64,000 nucleotides of DNA from the NCBI GenBank assembly GCA_015178975.1, contig WHVD01000171.1, forward strand, positions 103,563-167,562. The letters are read 5' to 3'. This document shows, one piece after another, positions 10,723 through 20,990 of the stretch. Position 1 is the first letter of the stretch, and each line of letters begins with the position of its first letter. Origin of the DNA: Hysterangium stoloniferum. Lineage: Eukaryota > Basidiomycota > Agaricomycetes > Hysterangiales > Hysterangiaceae. Under the pieces are notes generated by a model that was not told the DNA's origin, searched no databases, and saw only the letters and a program-made list of their open reading frames with translations. The translations under genes were made by a program, and so were the position numbers.

Positions 10723-12924
10723 ATGTCGCAGGAGCAACAACCCAAACCCAAGTTCCCCAACTTCAAAAGACTACTGCAACCTCAACTGATTAATACCTCT
10801 ACCACACCATCTCGTGCTGAACAAGTCGAGCACTCCACGAGTAATTATGGAACACCTTTCCCAATACCCTCCACTGTGCAGGGTGACACGAATGTCCACC
10901 AACTCAGGGAACAGAACCACCTTTACTCCATACGCCAATTTCCCAATTTTAAAAGAATACCTCGACCTCAAAGTTCCTTCTTCCCCACCACCTCGAACAG
11001 AAACTGTTGAGCACGTGGAGGAGACCTCATTGTCCACGAACCCTACGTGGATGGACTCCGTTTCAAAAGCTACACCATGGTCCTCTAATACTTGGGGGGC
11101 TCCCTCGGGAACATGGAGCGAAACCCCACCACCTTCTCATAGTATTTTCCCTTCTACCGAAGAGGAGATCAAAAAGAAACAGCAGTCCAAGGCTTTCTCT
11201 GCGCAGGTCCAGGAGGAATTGAAAACGCTTAAACGGAAGAGGAGAGAGGAGTACTTGGAAGGACAGAGGAGGATGGGGGCTAGGGATAATGTCCCTTCAA
11301 GGCAGACACGGCAGGAATGGAGGAGAATGGAAGGGCACAATAATCCTTCAATCATCGCTCCCCCTTCGGGTCATAAATGGACGGATTTCGCTGAAATGGA
11401 TGGCAGCGACGGGGGCACGCCATGTGTTTGGAGTGTGGGACAAAAAAGTAGGAAAGGAAAAAAAGATGGGGTCACCTTCTACGATTGGGACAAAATACGA
11501 AGGATCAAATTACAAAGCATTGCATTGCAATGTGGAGACAGAGTTGCACTACCTCCCAGACCCCCTTCACAACGTGGACCTCAGGAATGGACCTACCAGA
11601 TGGGTCCCAGTGATCTTTCATCTGACTCGGAGGATGACCAATCTCGCTACCCTGCCTATGACAGCAAGTACCTCGGTGCTAACTGCCATGAAGGTTTCCT
11701 ACTCCCTGACAACATTCACTTCTTCACGAGTGATCCTAACCAACAACGAAAGCTACCAACTTCCATCAGAGTTTGGAGGGGGTATCGTCCAGCAGACTCT
11801 GTGATGTCATCCAGTTCCACTCACCTCCCTTCACCTCTGCCAGTCTCTTCCGTAACCACATTACAGTGCTTTACACCCTTTTCAGAGTTACCAGGAGGTC
11901 TTGTACCATCTGCCGAGCTGCCTTCTCTTCCCCCTATACCATTACCCCTCCCCTTCGCAGGACATTCCCTTATATCACTGTCCTCATCCGCACCCAAGCC
12001 TTCTCCAGCACCACGGCCAATCTCACCCCTCCACATGTCACCTGACCCTCTCGTCGCCTCCCACTCTACTCCGACACCTTTGGTCCCTGCGGTGTTGAAC
12101 ACTCCCCTTATTTCCTCGACAACGTGGAGTCTACCGCCTGCCTCTCCCTACTCCCCTTGCATTTCTCTGGGAAGCCCCATTCAGCATCCTAACGTTACAT
12201 TAATGGATGTTGATCACCCTATCCCGGAAGTTCTCGCAATGCCTATGAAGGAAGTCCTCGAGGTGCCTCTCTCAGCCACAGACGTCTCCAAGGAACCCCC
12301 CCCGGCAATGGAAGTCTTTGAGGAGCCTCCCCCCTTAAGTGAAAAAGCAAAAGGGAAACGAAGAACCGATATTCAGGCTGACGAGCCCCTTGTCATTGAC
12401 CCCCCCCCCCCGGCCCACCCCATTCGCAGCCCCCGCCGCAGCCGCCCTCTCCCTTCCACTCTCAGGATACGGCTGGCCCCTCTCGTCCCTTCCAGTCAAG
12501 TTGGATGCATGTGTCCATTAATTACCCCTCCGACATCTTCACTGTGGGATGCACATTAATGCGACTGGGACCAACCCTGCGGCACCCCCTTCTTAAAGGG
12601 CATATTCAGGGGTATAGCGGGTCTCTCACATTGTCGGACCGCATGAGTGCATTTTACTTATGCGTCAACGACCCTAAGGAACAGCTGCGTTTAGCGGAGG
12701 ATATCGAACAGGTGGAACTCTCCATGTTTTGGTCCTTACTTGTCAACTCTTCTTGTGTTCTTCCTGAACACACACCAACCCACTCAGCAGTGGACCTCGT
12801 TGACTTGTTGGAGCAACTGTTGCCGGATTTGGACACCTCGAGAGGAATCCCCCCTGGGGGAGACATGAGCTCCACACCACTTATCACTCCTACCCCGCCA
12901 TCACTACACCCTCGACCCCCTCTC
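10723..12924 (+). pseudogene. ORF2, extra gene downstream of family B pol (copy 1)
   Basis: I do not recognise this protein. It starts MSQEQQPKPKFPNFKR. A second FPNFKR motif comes about 65 codons later. Then follow a Lys/Glu/Arg-rich, coiled-coil-like stretch (EEIKKKQQSKAFSAQ ... KRKRREEYLEGQRRMG, about 11,160-11,280), a conserved block (QEWRRMEGHNNPSIIAPPSG), an acidic patch (DLSSDSEDDQSRYPAYDS, about 11,610), a long Ser/Pro-rich part (11,800-12,330) and a basic patch (EKAKGKRR). A C-terminal domain follows (VSINYPSDIFTVG ... LVDLLEQLLPDL, 12,510-12,840). There is no signal peptide or membrane segment. The frame changes twice, near 10,930 and at a run of 12 C (12,400-12,411). It is cut at about 12,924 by the LTR remnant. 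Related copies lie at 55,256-58,149 (+), 37,984-38,631 (-) and, more weakly, 22,781-23,066 (+). Confidence 0.7.
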
Positions 12925-13036
12925 AATACGCGTTCAGTCTGTATTAGACTTAGACAGTCAATACATCCTGGTGTCGTACCTAAACGGTCGATATTCTTCG
13001 TATATAGAACGGTTAGAACTTCCACCACTCTTCACA
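12925..13036 (+). repeat. 3' LTR-B1 remnant of copy 1
   Basis: The last 112 bp of LTR-B1, ending CCACCACTCTTCACA, are joined directly to ORF2 sequence. The rest of the LTR and the end of ORF2 are deleted. Confidence 0.85.
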
Positions 13037-13482
13037 GGCATTGGCGTTCTCTGTTTGACCGTCAGTTTGAGGATGATGAGACGAAGATACCGTGGGGGTA
13101 CTTCCCTATACCTTACAAACTTCTCTCTAGAACCTACAGGTCCATCTCTTGTCTCGATCACAGATTATCCTTGAAGGTAAGCCAAAAGGAGTGGCTACTT
13201 TATTCACAAAGATTCGAGCGAATCCTTCCACAGATAGATCTGAAGTGGTGGGCTCACAAATTAAGAAATGCATGAGTTTATCCACAGCAACAAAGATGGC
13301 TGAGTAGGCACCCTCTGTAGAAGAAGGCAATCCGGTAATCAGGTCCATTGAGACAACCTCAAACGGCCTTAAAGGTACATCTGTGGGTTGGAGAGCTCCC
13401 TGTCGAGCAGAATGATCAACCTTAGTTTTCTGGCATATGTCACAGCTGCGAGCATACACCATGCAGTCCTGTAACATCCTCG
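13037..13482 (-). pseudogene. Family B integrase fragment, minus strand
   Basis: On the minus strand it reads CVYARSCDICQKTK-like zinc-finger Cys residues (about 13,440), then MDLITGLPSSTEGAYSAIF and RIICDRDKRWTCRF, and degenerates through HHPQTDGQTENAN near 13,045-13,080. It is a piece of another family B copy in opposite orientation. It is bounded by the LTR-B1 remnant of copy 1 on the left and by the LTR-D of a family D element on the right. Both ends of the parent copy are missing, so its extent cannot be given. Confidence 0.87.
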
Positions 13483-14389
13483 TGTCACAACCGTCACATG
13501 TCACATATTGTCACAAACATTCAAAGGTAACGTTCAACAACTCTTCGACCTATCGAATTCAACTTGACAAACTGAACATTATTCGACACCATCGAATCTC
13601 TTTCGACATGTCTCATTTCAACGTCATGAATGATTTCATTATTAGTTCATAACATAGTCATAACGATACGAAGAAAAGTATAAAAGGGCTACGAAAGGAG
13701 TGAGGGAAGTCAGTCGAAATATCTGTATATTAGTGATATTAGTAATCTATCTTGTCGTAACTTCTTCGACAAATACTTCCGTGAGTTCTCACAACTGGTA
13801 ATAGCCTCTTACTTCATCAACAGGGCGAATATATACTTCGTCGAATGAGGCTTTCGAGTTCGATTAGTAGAATATTATTTGACTTTATCGAAGAATAATT
13901 GTGTGAAGAGTGGTGGAAGTTCTGACCGTTCTATATACAAAGAAATGAGTAGAAAGGAAGAATATTGACCTATTCGGTGCAATATAAGAGAAAGTGAGAG
14001 AAAGAGCATGAGATGACAAAGGAGTCAATGAGTGTGATGGTTCGAGTGGAGGCCTCGACTATTACATTCGAGGCCAGAAGTATTCAGTAGTTCAGATAAT
14101 GCTACCTATGTGGTAGCTGACATGTTACCCTGATCACCGCTCGTAGTAGACCTAGTTTATGTCTTACAAGTGGTGGTTCTTGGGTTAAAGTGTGTCTGAG
14201 TTCTAATTGGTGCTGAGTGCACCCACAAGTATACACAATGCTTCGAACTAATGAAATATGCAATATTCGAAGAATATGAAAGATAGAAAAATATGAATAG
14301 AATATGTAAAATATAAATGAAATAAAAGGAGTGTTTTACCACAATGAAACTGTGGTAAAAGCATACTCCTCACAAATTGATTCCTGACA
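13483..14389 (+). repeat. LTR-D, 5' LTR of family D element
   Basis: It starts TGTCACAACC and ends CCTGACA, about 429 bp once the nested LTR-B3 and its duplication are removed. It contains a TATA-like box (GTATAAAAGGGC, about 13,678). Two solo copies elsewhere (41,179 and 54,148) define the same ends. Confidence 0.82.
13902..14374 (-). repeat. Solo LTR-B3 inside LTR-D, TSD AATTG
   Basis: A 473-bp LTR in reverse orientation, TGTGAAGAGTGG...GCATACTCCTCACA. It is flanked by AATTG at 13,897-13,901 and 14,375-14,379. On its own strand it starts TGTGAGGAGTATGC and has the hairpin TTTTACCACA...TGTGGTAAAA. Confidence 0.94.
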
Positions 14390-14482
14390 GTATATTTTGA
14401 CTATCAACTGTTGATGAAGCCCAGGATGTGATCCGAGACTACCAAAGCATTGAGTTCTACAGCACTCCAATCTGTGGCTCCC

Positions 14483-15125
14483 TGTGAAGGGTATGCATAT
14501 ATGCATACCTGGACTAAGGAATAATAGTTGGATTATAGTACTTTATCATTTACTTTTTATTTTCTTCATTTACATTCTTTCTATATTTTGAGCATACCCT
14601 TATTTTGTAGTTCGAAGCTTTGTGTATATGTATGGGCGCTCTCGGCGCCAAAAGACAGACACTTTTTACCCAGCAGACACCACCTCGTAAACGACCCAGA
14701 CGTCGAATAGCGAGAGGTGTCAAGGGTAACGTCTCAACTACCTGTAAAGGTAGTGTTCTCTCGCATACTAACGTACTTTGAACTCGAACCGCGAAGGTCG
14801 AGTTCCCTTCTAAAGTCTTTGCACTCGTCGACACTATCGTCGACTCGGGCTACTGTTTCTTTACTTTAGATATTCAGTTTCTCATTGATTATCTATCCTA
14901 CGTCTAGCTACGAGTTGTACCGTGAAGGTCAACTCTTTCCTTCTTTCATTCTAGCCATCAAGAGCAACTGTACAGTTGCTCTTGTGACGCATAGCATGTC
15001 TCATTACTAGTACTGCCAGTCTAGTAATCTACGGTACTGTACTGTACAGTCAATACTAGCTAATAGTAGTTGAATAAACACTATTCTTCGTATATTGAAC
15101 AGTCAGAATCTATCAACTCTTCACA
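14483..15125 (+). repeat. Solo LTR-B2 in family D leader, TSD CTCCC
   Basis: A 643-bp LTR from TGTGAAGGGTATGC to CAACTCTTCACA. It is flanked by CTCCC at 14,478-14,482 and 15,126-15,130. The 5' end carries the palindrome GGTATGCATATATGCATACC. Confidence 0.94.
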
Positions 15126-15202
15126 CTCCCATTCCATCACCAAGAGTTATTTGGCCATCGCAAATTCCAGTTTCTCCTTTGACCAAAACTCGACGACTTA
15201 CA

Positions 15203-15956
15203 ATGTCTTCAATCCGAGAACCTGAAGAAGTTCGAGAAGAGCCGATCTTGCCAATTCAAGAATCCGAATCTCCTTTAACACCTTTGCCCAAATCTCCACG
15301 TCCCGAACCTGTTACGTCTGAGGATGAAACAATGTTTCGACATTTCAGAGATGTGCTTGGAAAAGTATTGAAGGACCAGATGTCTTCGAAGGAGCCCAAA
15401 ATCACAGTGAATAAGCCCGAAGAGTTTACTGGAGAAGAACCTTCGATGTTGAAGAATTTTATCGCTCAATGCGAAATGGTCTTTCAATCTTGACCAAAAT
15501 CATTCAAATCCAATCAATCGAAAATTACGATGGTAACTTCATATTTCCAGAAAACGGCTCAAGAGTGGTGGCAACCTTTTCTATTAAATTCCCCAATTCC
15601 TCCGCCATCTTTCCTTGTGGACTATCTCAATTTTCTAGATGAATTATATGCTCAGTTTGGAGAAATTGATGCAGAAGGAGAAGCCAAAGAAAAACTCGAT
15701 AATCTTCGAATGAAAGCTCATCATCATGTTGCGAAGTATTCGATTCAATTTACAAGTCTCGCTGCTCAAACTCGATATGATGAATTCGCTTTACAATGAC
15801 GATTTTATAAAGGACTTCTGAATCGAATTAAGGACGAAATAGTGAAGCTTCAAGTTCAGCCCAAAAGTTTTGCTGAACTGCAAACGGCAGCCCTTCGACT
15901 CGATTCTTACTATTGGATGCGAGAGAATGAACGACAACGTGAAACAGAATCAAGTT
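15203..15956 (+). pseudogene. gag: gag of family D gypsy element, two TGA stops, truncated
   Basis: The ATG at 15,203 starts MSSIREPEEVREEP. An acidic and Pro-rich head leads to a retrotransposon-gag capsid region: EPKITVNKPEEFTGEEPSML, then TAQEWWQPFL and FLDELYAQFGEIDAEGEAKE, and YSIQFTSLAAQTRYDE, KGLLNRIKDEI. One frame runs throughout, with TGA at 15,491 and 15,797 that look like decayed Arg CGA codons. The zinc knuckle is not reached because LTR-A-like DNA cuts the gene at about 15,957. The family is distinct from gag of both A and B by sequence. Confidence 0.82.
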
Positions 15957-16640
15957 CAACTTGGCTTCAGCTTATAGGCTGTGCCCTCGTGAGATCGTGT
16001 TGTCCAATTTCAAACAGGTGGATGGGAATCCCGGGGAGTCCGGGCTGTTAGAATATGAGTATATACAATTAGCTATGACCTCATATCTCGTGTTGCAACT
16101 GTATAGATTCAACTGGTTAACATCATGTGATAGTTATTATTAGATAGTTCCTGAGCAGATAGTCTTACAGATCAGTGCACAGACCATCTAGTACAGTATA
16201 TAGTTAGTCCAGTTGAGGGGTAGAAACCTCAACTGGAAGCCCAGCTATTTCACCGGTTTATATTCTACACCACTCTATCTAAGTTACTTAGTACCTAGAT
16301 AGAGAGTCTCAAACTGTGATTCCCCGGCTTGCAGTTTATCCTAATACGGGCAGAGTTCGTGGGTCGAGAGTGTCATATATTTTATCACTTTGTTTCTTTG
16401 TTTAACCTTTAAGAGATATAAGTCAAATAGTAGAGGACTGGATCTGGTAAGTTCCCGAACAAAGCTCCACGGATAGTCCCACGGAGGTTTCCGGTAACTA
16501 TTCCGAACACACACTTGCTTCCGGGAATAGTCCCACGGAGTCCCCGGGCAATAGGTCCTGGGAAAGTTCCGGGGATTATTAGTACAAGGAACGGTGATAT
16601 CAGAATAATTACCAGAAAGATATGGTGAATGACTGAGATG
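15957..16640. repeat. LTR fragments, no gene
   Basis: 15,957-16,033 is a reversed piece of LTR-A (ACTTGGCTTCAGCTTATAGG; the same block is forward near 58,905). At 16,046 a different sequence begins TGTTAGAATATG, perhaps another LTR whose right end I could not place. A GTCCCACGGAG motif appears at about 16,475 and again at about 16,530. No coding potential was seen. Confidence 0.5.
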
Positions 16641-17499
16641 GACTTGGCTTCAGCTTATAGGCTGCGCCCTCGTACACTCATTCGGGTGTCCATATTTCAA
16701 GCTGACAGAATGCATACAGGAAGATATAGATTCCGGAGTTCCCGTGGGAGTTCCGGGAATCGAGTGTGCAGACAGACAAGAGGACTAGAGACTGTTCAAG
16801 GATCAAACTTGTTCGGGGGAAAACTAGTTCGAGATTGAAACTGGATTCTAAGTACATGAACATAGCAGACTTATATAGACTGTGAAATGTAATAATACCA
16901 AATCTGGTATTAATGAGAGGCAGAACTATTAAACATAAAATGAAACAAGTAAATACTAAACTGGGAATTAGGGACGGAACGGAATGGGAGTGGAGAACGA
17001 ATCATGACAGATCATGTAACCATAACTGGAGCGGGGCTCAGTTAGAGGGGTTCCGGAAGTCCGGTCGGAGTCCGGTGACTTGGTGCACAAGATAGTGTCG
17101 GGTATAGACAGGCTTGATGTGCAGGAGGTCCGGAGGAGTCCGGTGGGTTTTCTGATGACTGGTGTGTGAGACGCAGAGACAGATAACAGGAGCAGGGTTC
17201 TATGCTCTGTTAGAGGGGTTCCAGGAGTCCGGTCGGAGTCCGGTGACTGGTACGTAAGACACAGAGTGTCGGGTGTATGTAGGGTGGAGTCCGGAGTCTG
17301 GAGGAGTCCGAGGACTGGTGTATGAAACACAGAGGGTTAGGTGCAGACAGGTGGGGTGCGTACAGAGAGTCAGGCATAAACAAGTTGACATGCGGGCTCC
17401 CGTGGGAACTCCGGTTGCTACTATACAATATAGAGGGTCGGGAGCATGTAGGACGGGGTCCAGGGGCCCGGAGGCCGTCGGGTTTTCCGGTTCCTGACA
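16641..17499 (-). repeat. Decayed LTR-A, reverse orientation
   Basis: It begins with the reversed block CTTGGCTTCAGCTTATAGGC (second occurrence) and ends with GTTTTCCGGTTCCTGACA, matching the reverse of the 58,150 LTR start. The interior holds several degenerate tandem copies of a GTCCGGNNGGAGTCCGGTGAC-like unit (17,050-17,320). Confidence 0.65.
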
Positions 17500-18165
17500 G
17501 GATCCTTTAACTTTGGCTCAAGAGTTTAAGATGTCATTGTTCTGAAAACATAAGATTTGCCATGGAAACCAGCAGAGTCATAGATTACATACTAATAAGG
17601 TATCTCTAACCCTTATAGTATGCAATCTACCCCATCTCCTTGGCTACATATTGAGGGAGATGACTCATTGGTGAGTCATATCAATATGACTATGCAATGA
17701 GTTATGACCAGAGCTATGACTCAGATACATAGTCATAGCTGGTTGGATGACTCTGAAATACACTTATGAGTCAAGTATGGGAAATACTGACTCATTCTCC
17801 TAGTCACATTATTTAGTAAGCAGGATCCTGGACTAGTATAAATACAGGCTCAAATCATGTATTTAGAAATAATTCAATATCACATCACTTGCTCATTTAG
17901 CTACACTTGCCTACTAGGTCCACACATTGTGCTTAAGTTGAGTACTCTCCTTGCCAATCTGTTGACTATCTTGTTTCCTTGAGTTGAGCTTTCTCCTCGG
18001 AAAAGGGAGACGGGCACGTAGTTGAATAAAAGTGGATACTGATTTAATTGACAAAACTCCTACATACAGATTAATTTGAATTTGAATCTCCTTTCTCAAG
18101 CTATGCTACTTAACTCAAGTAAAAAGAGTTTACAAGTACGCTAAATAGTAATAATACATTACAGA
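17500..18165. other. AT-rich stretch without a gene
   Basis: No reading frame of note. A TATA-like TAGTATAAATACAGGC (about 17,834) followed by CA/CT-rich sequence resembles an LTR promoter. The region may therefore be part of an unrelated LTR, but no ends could be defined. Confidence 0.35.
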
Positions 18166-18240
18166 GAGGTTGTGGGTCAAGAGGTTGTGGGTCAAGAGGT
18201 TGTGGGTCAAGAGGTTGTGGGTCGAGAGGTTGGGGAGTCA
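18166..18240. repeat. 15-bp minisatellite GAGGTTGTGGGTCAA, five units
   Basis: Four near-perfect units plus a variant fifth unit. The forward equivalent (GACCCACGACC-like units) lies within LTR-A at 58,780-58,840, so this is a variable part of the LTR. Confidence 0.85.
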
Positions 18241-18865
18241 AGATAGATAAGTTGGAGGTTGAGTGATAGATGCATTGGAGCCCATGGGCTCCGACTAGTG
18301 AGAGCGGTATAATTAAAAGAGGAGTTTAGAGCAGAAAATATACTAAGATTACTGGGGAGAATCTAAGCTGATTTTCTGACTGGATTGTATGTACAACATC
18401 TGCCAGACTATATAGACTGTGGAATGAATAACATACCAAATACAGTAATAATGAAAATGAAACTAACAAACATAAAATGAGATAAGTAAACACCAAACTT
18501 GGTGTTAGGAACAGGATGGAACAGAGTGGAGTCTGAATTGTGACAGGTCATAAAACCATAATGGGAATGGAGTGGGTCCGAATCGTGATGGTCATTTGAC
18601 TATAACAGGAACGGGCTCAATTAGAGGGATGACGGGTTTTCCAAGTGGGGTCCGGTGACTGATGCATGGGACAGAGTCAGACATAGACAGGGATGGAGTC
18701 TGGCGGGAATTTTGGTGACTGATACATGAAGTAACGAAGTTGAATGTGGACAAGTTTGACATACAGAGTCCGGCGGGAATTCTGGTAAACTGACAATCAG
18801 TGCATATAGGGTGCAGGTGCATATGAGTTAGTGCCCGGAGTCCAGTGGGAATTCCGGTCATAACA
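18241..18865 (-). repeat. Decayed LTR-A, reverse orientation
   Basis: It contains the reversed block CTGACTGGATTGTATGTACA (forward near 58,640) and ends ATTCCGGTCATAACA, the reverse of the TGTTAYGACC start. CpG sites are largely lost. Confidence 0.78.
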
Positions 18866-19537
18866 GGGAGTCTGGGAGTAGTTGGTGGGTCGAGGGGTCA
18901 GAGGGTTGATTGTGGGAATCCCATGGAGGTTGAGGGGTCGGGTGGTGATGGGTCGGAGGTTGAGCGATAGATAGGTTGGAGCCCGTGGGCTCTGATGAGG
19001 TAATTAGTGGTGTGTTTCAAAGAGAGGAATAGAGTGGAAAATGTACTGAGATTACTAGGGGGAATCTAAGCTGATTTTCTGACTGGATTGTATGTACAAT
19101 ATCTGCCAGACTATATAGACTGTGGAATGTATGTTATACCAAATCTAGTAATAATGGAATCCAAACTAGTAATCATGAAATGAGATGAGTAAACACCAAA
19201 TTAGGTGTTAGGAGCAGAATGGAATGGGAGTGGAGTCTGAAACGTGACAGGTTGTTAGACCATAATGGGAATGGGGCTCAGCTAGAGAGCTGACAGGTTT
19301 TCCAAGCAGGGTCTGGTTGACTGATGCATGGGACAGGGTCAGAGATAGACAGGTATGATGTGTGCAGGTCCCATTAGGTATTCCAGTGACTGATTCTTGA
19401 GACAACTAAGGTCAGACATGGGCAGGTTCATCTTCCAGGTCCCGGCGGGTATCCCAGTTAACTGATAACTAGTGCATAAAGGGTGCAGGTGCCTATAGGG
19501 TAGTGCCCAGAGTCTGGCAGGTTTTCTGGTTGTAACA
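18866..19537 (-). repeat. Second decayed LTR-A, reverse orientation
   Basis: A tandem neighbour of the previous LTR, sharing the block GATTTTCTGACTGGATTGTA (about 19,072) and ending TTTTCTGGTTGTAACA. A short forward piece of the same LTR follows at about 19,538-19,603 (CATTATGGTCTAATGACTTG). Confidence 0.75.
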
Positions 19538-19603
19538 CTCTGTTCCCATTATGGTCTAATGACTTGTCATGTTTCAGACTCCACCTCCATTCCATTCCAT
19601 TCA

Positions 19604-19911
19604 CACAAACTCGATCCATTATCTCGATCCACGCAGACTATATCAGCGCCACTCTGTTTATTCAACTCTCTTGTTATTTCCTTAAACACTCAAGCAGTTG
19701 CTCATAATCAAACTCCAAAGTTGATTCTCTTTATTTCATCTTAGCTGTCTATTCTACTTAGGATAGCTAATCCTCTTAACCATATTGAACTACATAGTCA
19801 ATACACATTTGGCCTGTATTAGACTTAGATAGTCAATACATCATTGTGTCGTACCTAAACGGTCAATATTCTTCGTATATAGAATGGTTAGAACTTCCAC
19901 CACTCTTCACA
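19604..19911 (+). repeat. 5'-truncated LTR-B1, 5' LTR of copy 2
   Basis: The 3' half of LTR-B1, ending CCACCACTCTTCACA and followed by the leader GTGGTTATCTGGGC. The front half was lost at the junction with LTR-A. Confidence 0.83.
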
Positions 19912-20990
19912 GTGGTTATCTGGGCTGGACTGCTCTTTCCCTACAAAGAAAAACAGTTTATTTAACTATCAAATTCTAACTACACAGCTGCAAGGGTGTC
20001 AACATTTGTGACTTCGCAAAATGCTGTCTGGAACTCCTTGCACACTGAGTATCTCGAATCTGGTTAAATGGAAGGTAACTCGAACTTTGAGCAGTCGAGT
20101 CCCTTGGAAAGGCAAAATGCTTGCTCCTTCACAAAGGATACCCTGGTCTTCCCACCGAGACAGGTTATCCTCAGACATCACGGCCAACCACTTTATTCAG
20201 AACCAGTCAACATGAAGTGGGACTCATACTACACTTCTCGAGTTTCGAGGCACAAGGTTATCACTGTCACAAAGGACTATAGGACAAGTACCTGTCCATG
20301 CCTACAATGGTAGCAACTTGGCTAGGTCGGTATCATGGCATCATATCAGTGCACGACTTATTCACCTGGCCTGGAAGTCTCGATGAGGTGATGAAGTCAG
20401 TCCCAGAGTGGTCAAACGAAGTGACATCCTTCCAAGAAAAGGGAATAGTGGGTATCAAGATGGAACTGTTCATTCTGCTCACTGACTTGCTTTGTGTGCA
20501 CAATGATCTGCTACATATTCTGCATGTATTGCTCAGAGGGGACCACATATTGCCAAGGGTCAACTCGAACTTCATGTACATTCAAATGTTGGAGGAGTCC
20601 ATATACTGTAAATCCCCAAATGTGTCTTTCACCTCTCAGGGAAAAACTGATACACAACCTGGAGAGACATACATAACGAGATGATGGTGGAATTGCTCAG
20701 TAGATTTGATGAGCCGACACAAACACCCTCATCCTCCAGCCTGGGTCTCTTTCACGGAGAATGGGAGAAGACACATATTGAATTGTTGCATACCGCTAAA
20801 GCCCCCTTTTTGGAAGGTTCTGGGATCCATGCCAGATCGACTGCCAAAAAAGGACAGTCATCTTTTTCGAATGTGTCTACAGAAAAGATCACAGTCAAAG
20901 TCGTTCCCAGTTCCTCATCATTCTCAGGTTGAGATTCACAGTGTCCTGATGAATCTTACCATCCATCACCTATCCATCCTATCCCATTTA
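19912..20990 (+). pseudogene. gag: gag of family B copy 2, heavily decayed
   Basis: After the leader, the conserved segments FPPRQVILRHHGQPLYSEPV (20,150-20,210), TMVATWLGRYHGIISVHDLF (20,300) and LLHILHVLLRGDHILP (20,510) match gag of copies 1 and 5. At least two frame changes occur. Where copies 1 and 5 have a TGA after LFT, this copy has TGG. CpG dinucleotides are scarce. The match fades near 20,990, and the capsid and knuckle parts are not recognisable downstream. Confidence 0.78.

Larger units (their letters stand above)
1410..13036 (+). mobile_element. Family B Ty3/gypsy chromovirus, copy 1 (with ORF2)
   Basis: The order is 5' LTR-B1 (1410-2038), leader, gag, protease, RT/RNase H, integrase, chromodomain, ORF2 and a 3' LTR remnant (12,925-13,036). 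It is interrupted by an LTR-C insertion at 8751-9939. The last 112 bp of the 5' LTR and the 3' remnant differ at only about three positions, all C/T or G/A changes at CpG sites, so they are probably the original pair. The flanks do not match (CTGGG on the left, GGCAT on the right), so at least one end was rearranged after insertion. Reading frames are broken by several frameshifts and by mostly TGA stops. Confidence 0.88.
13483..15956 (+). mobile_element. Family D Ty3/gypsy element, 5' part only
   Basis: LTR-D (13,483-14,389), a short leader (14,390-15,202) and a gag gene (15,203-15,956), inserted into the minus-strand family B integrase. Two solo LTRs (B3 and B2) landed in it later. The element is cut at 15,957 by LTR-A-like sequence; no pol of this family is present in the window. 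Confidence 0.75.

Noticed and set aside
11821-12102. Gly-rich minus-strand frame
   Set aside because: Antisense of the Ser/Pro-rich part of ORF2.
10723-12559. ORF2 as an env-like gene
   Set aside because: No signal peptide, transmembrane segment or glycoprotein-type Cys pattern could be seen.
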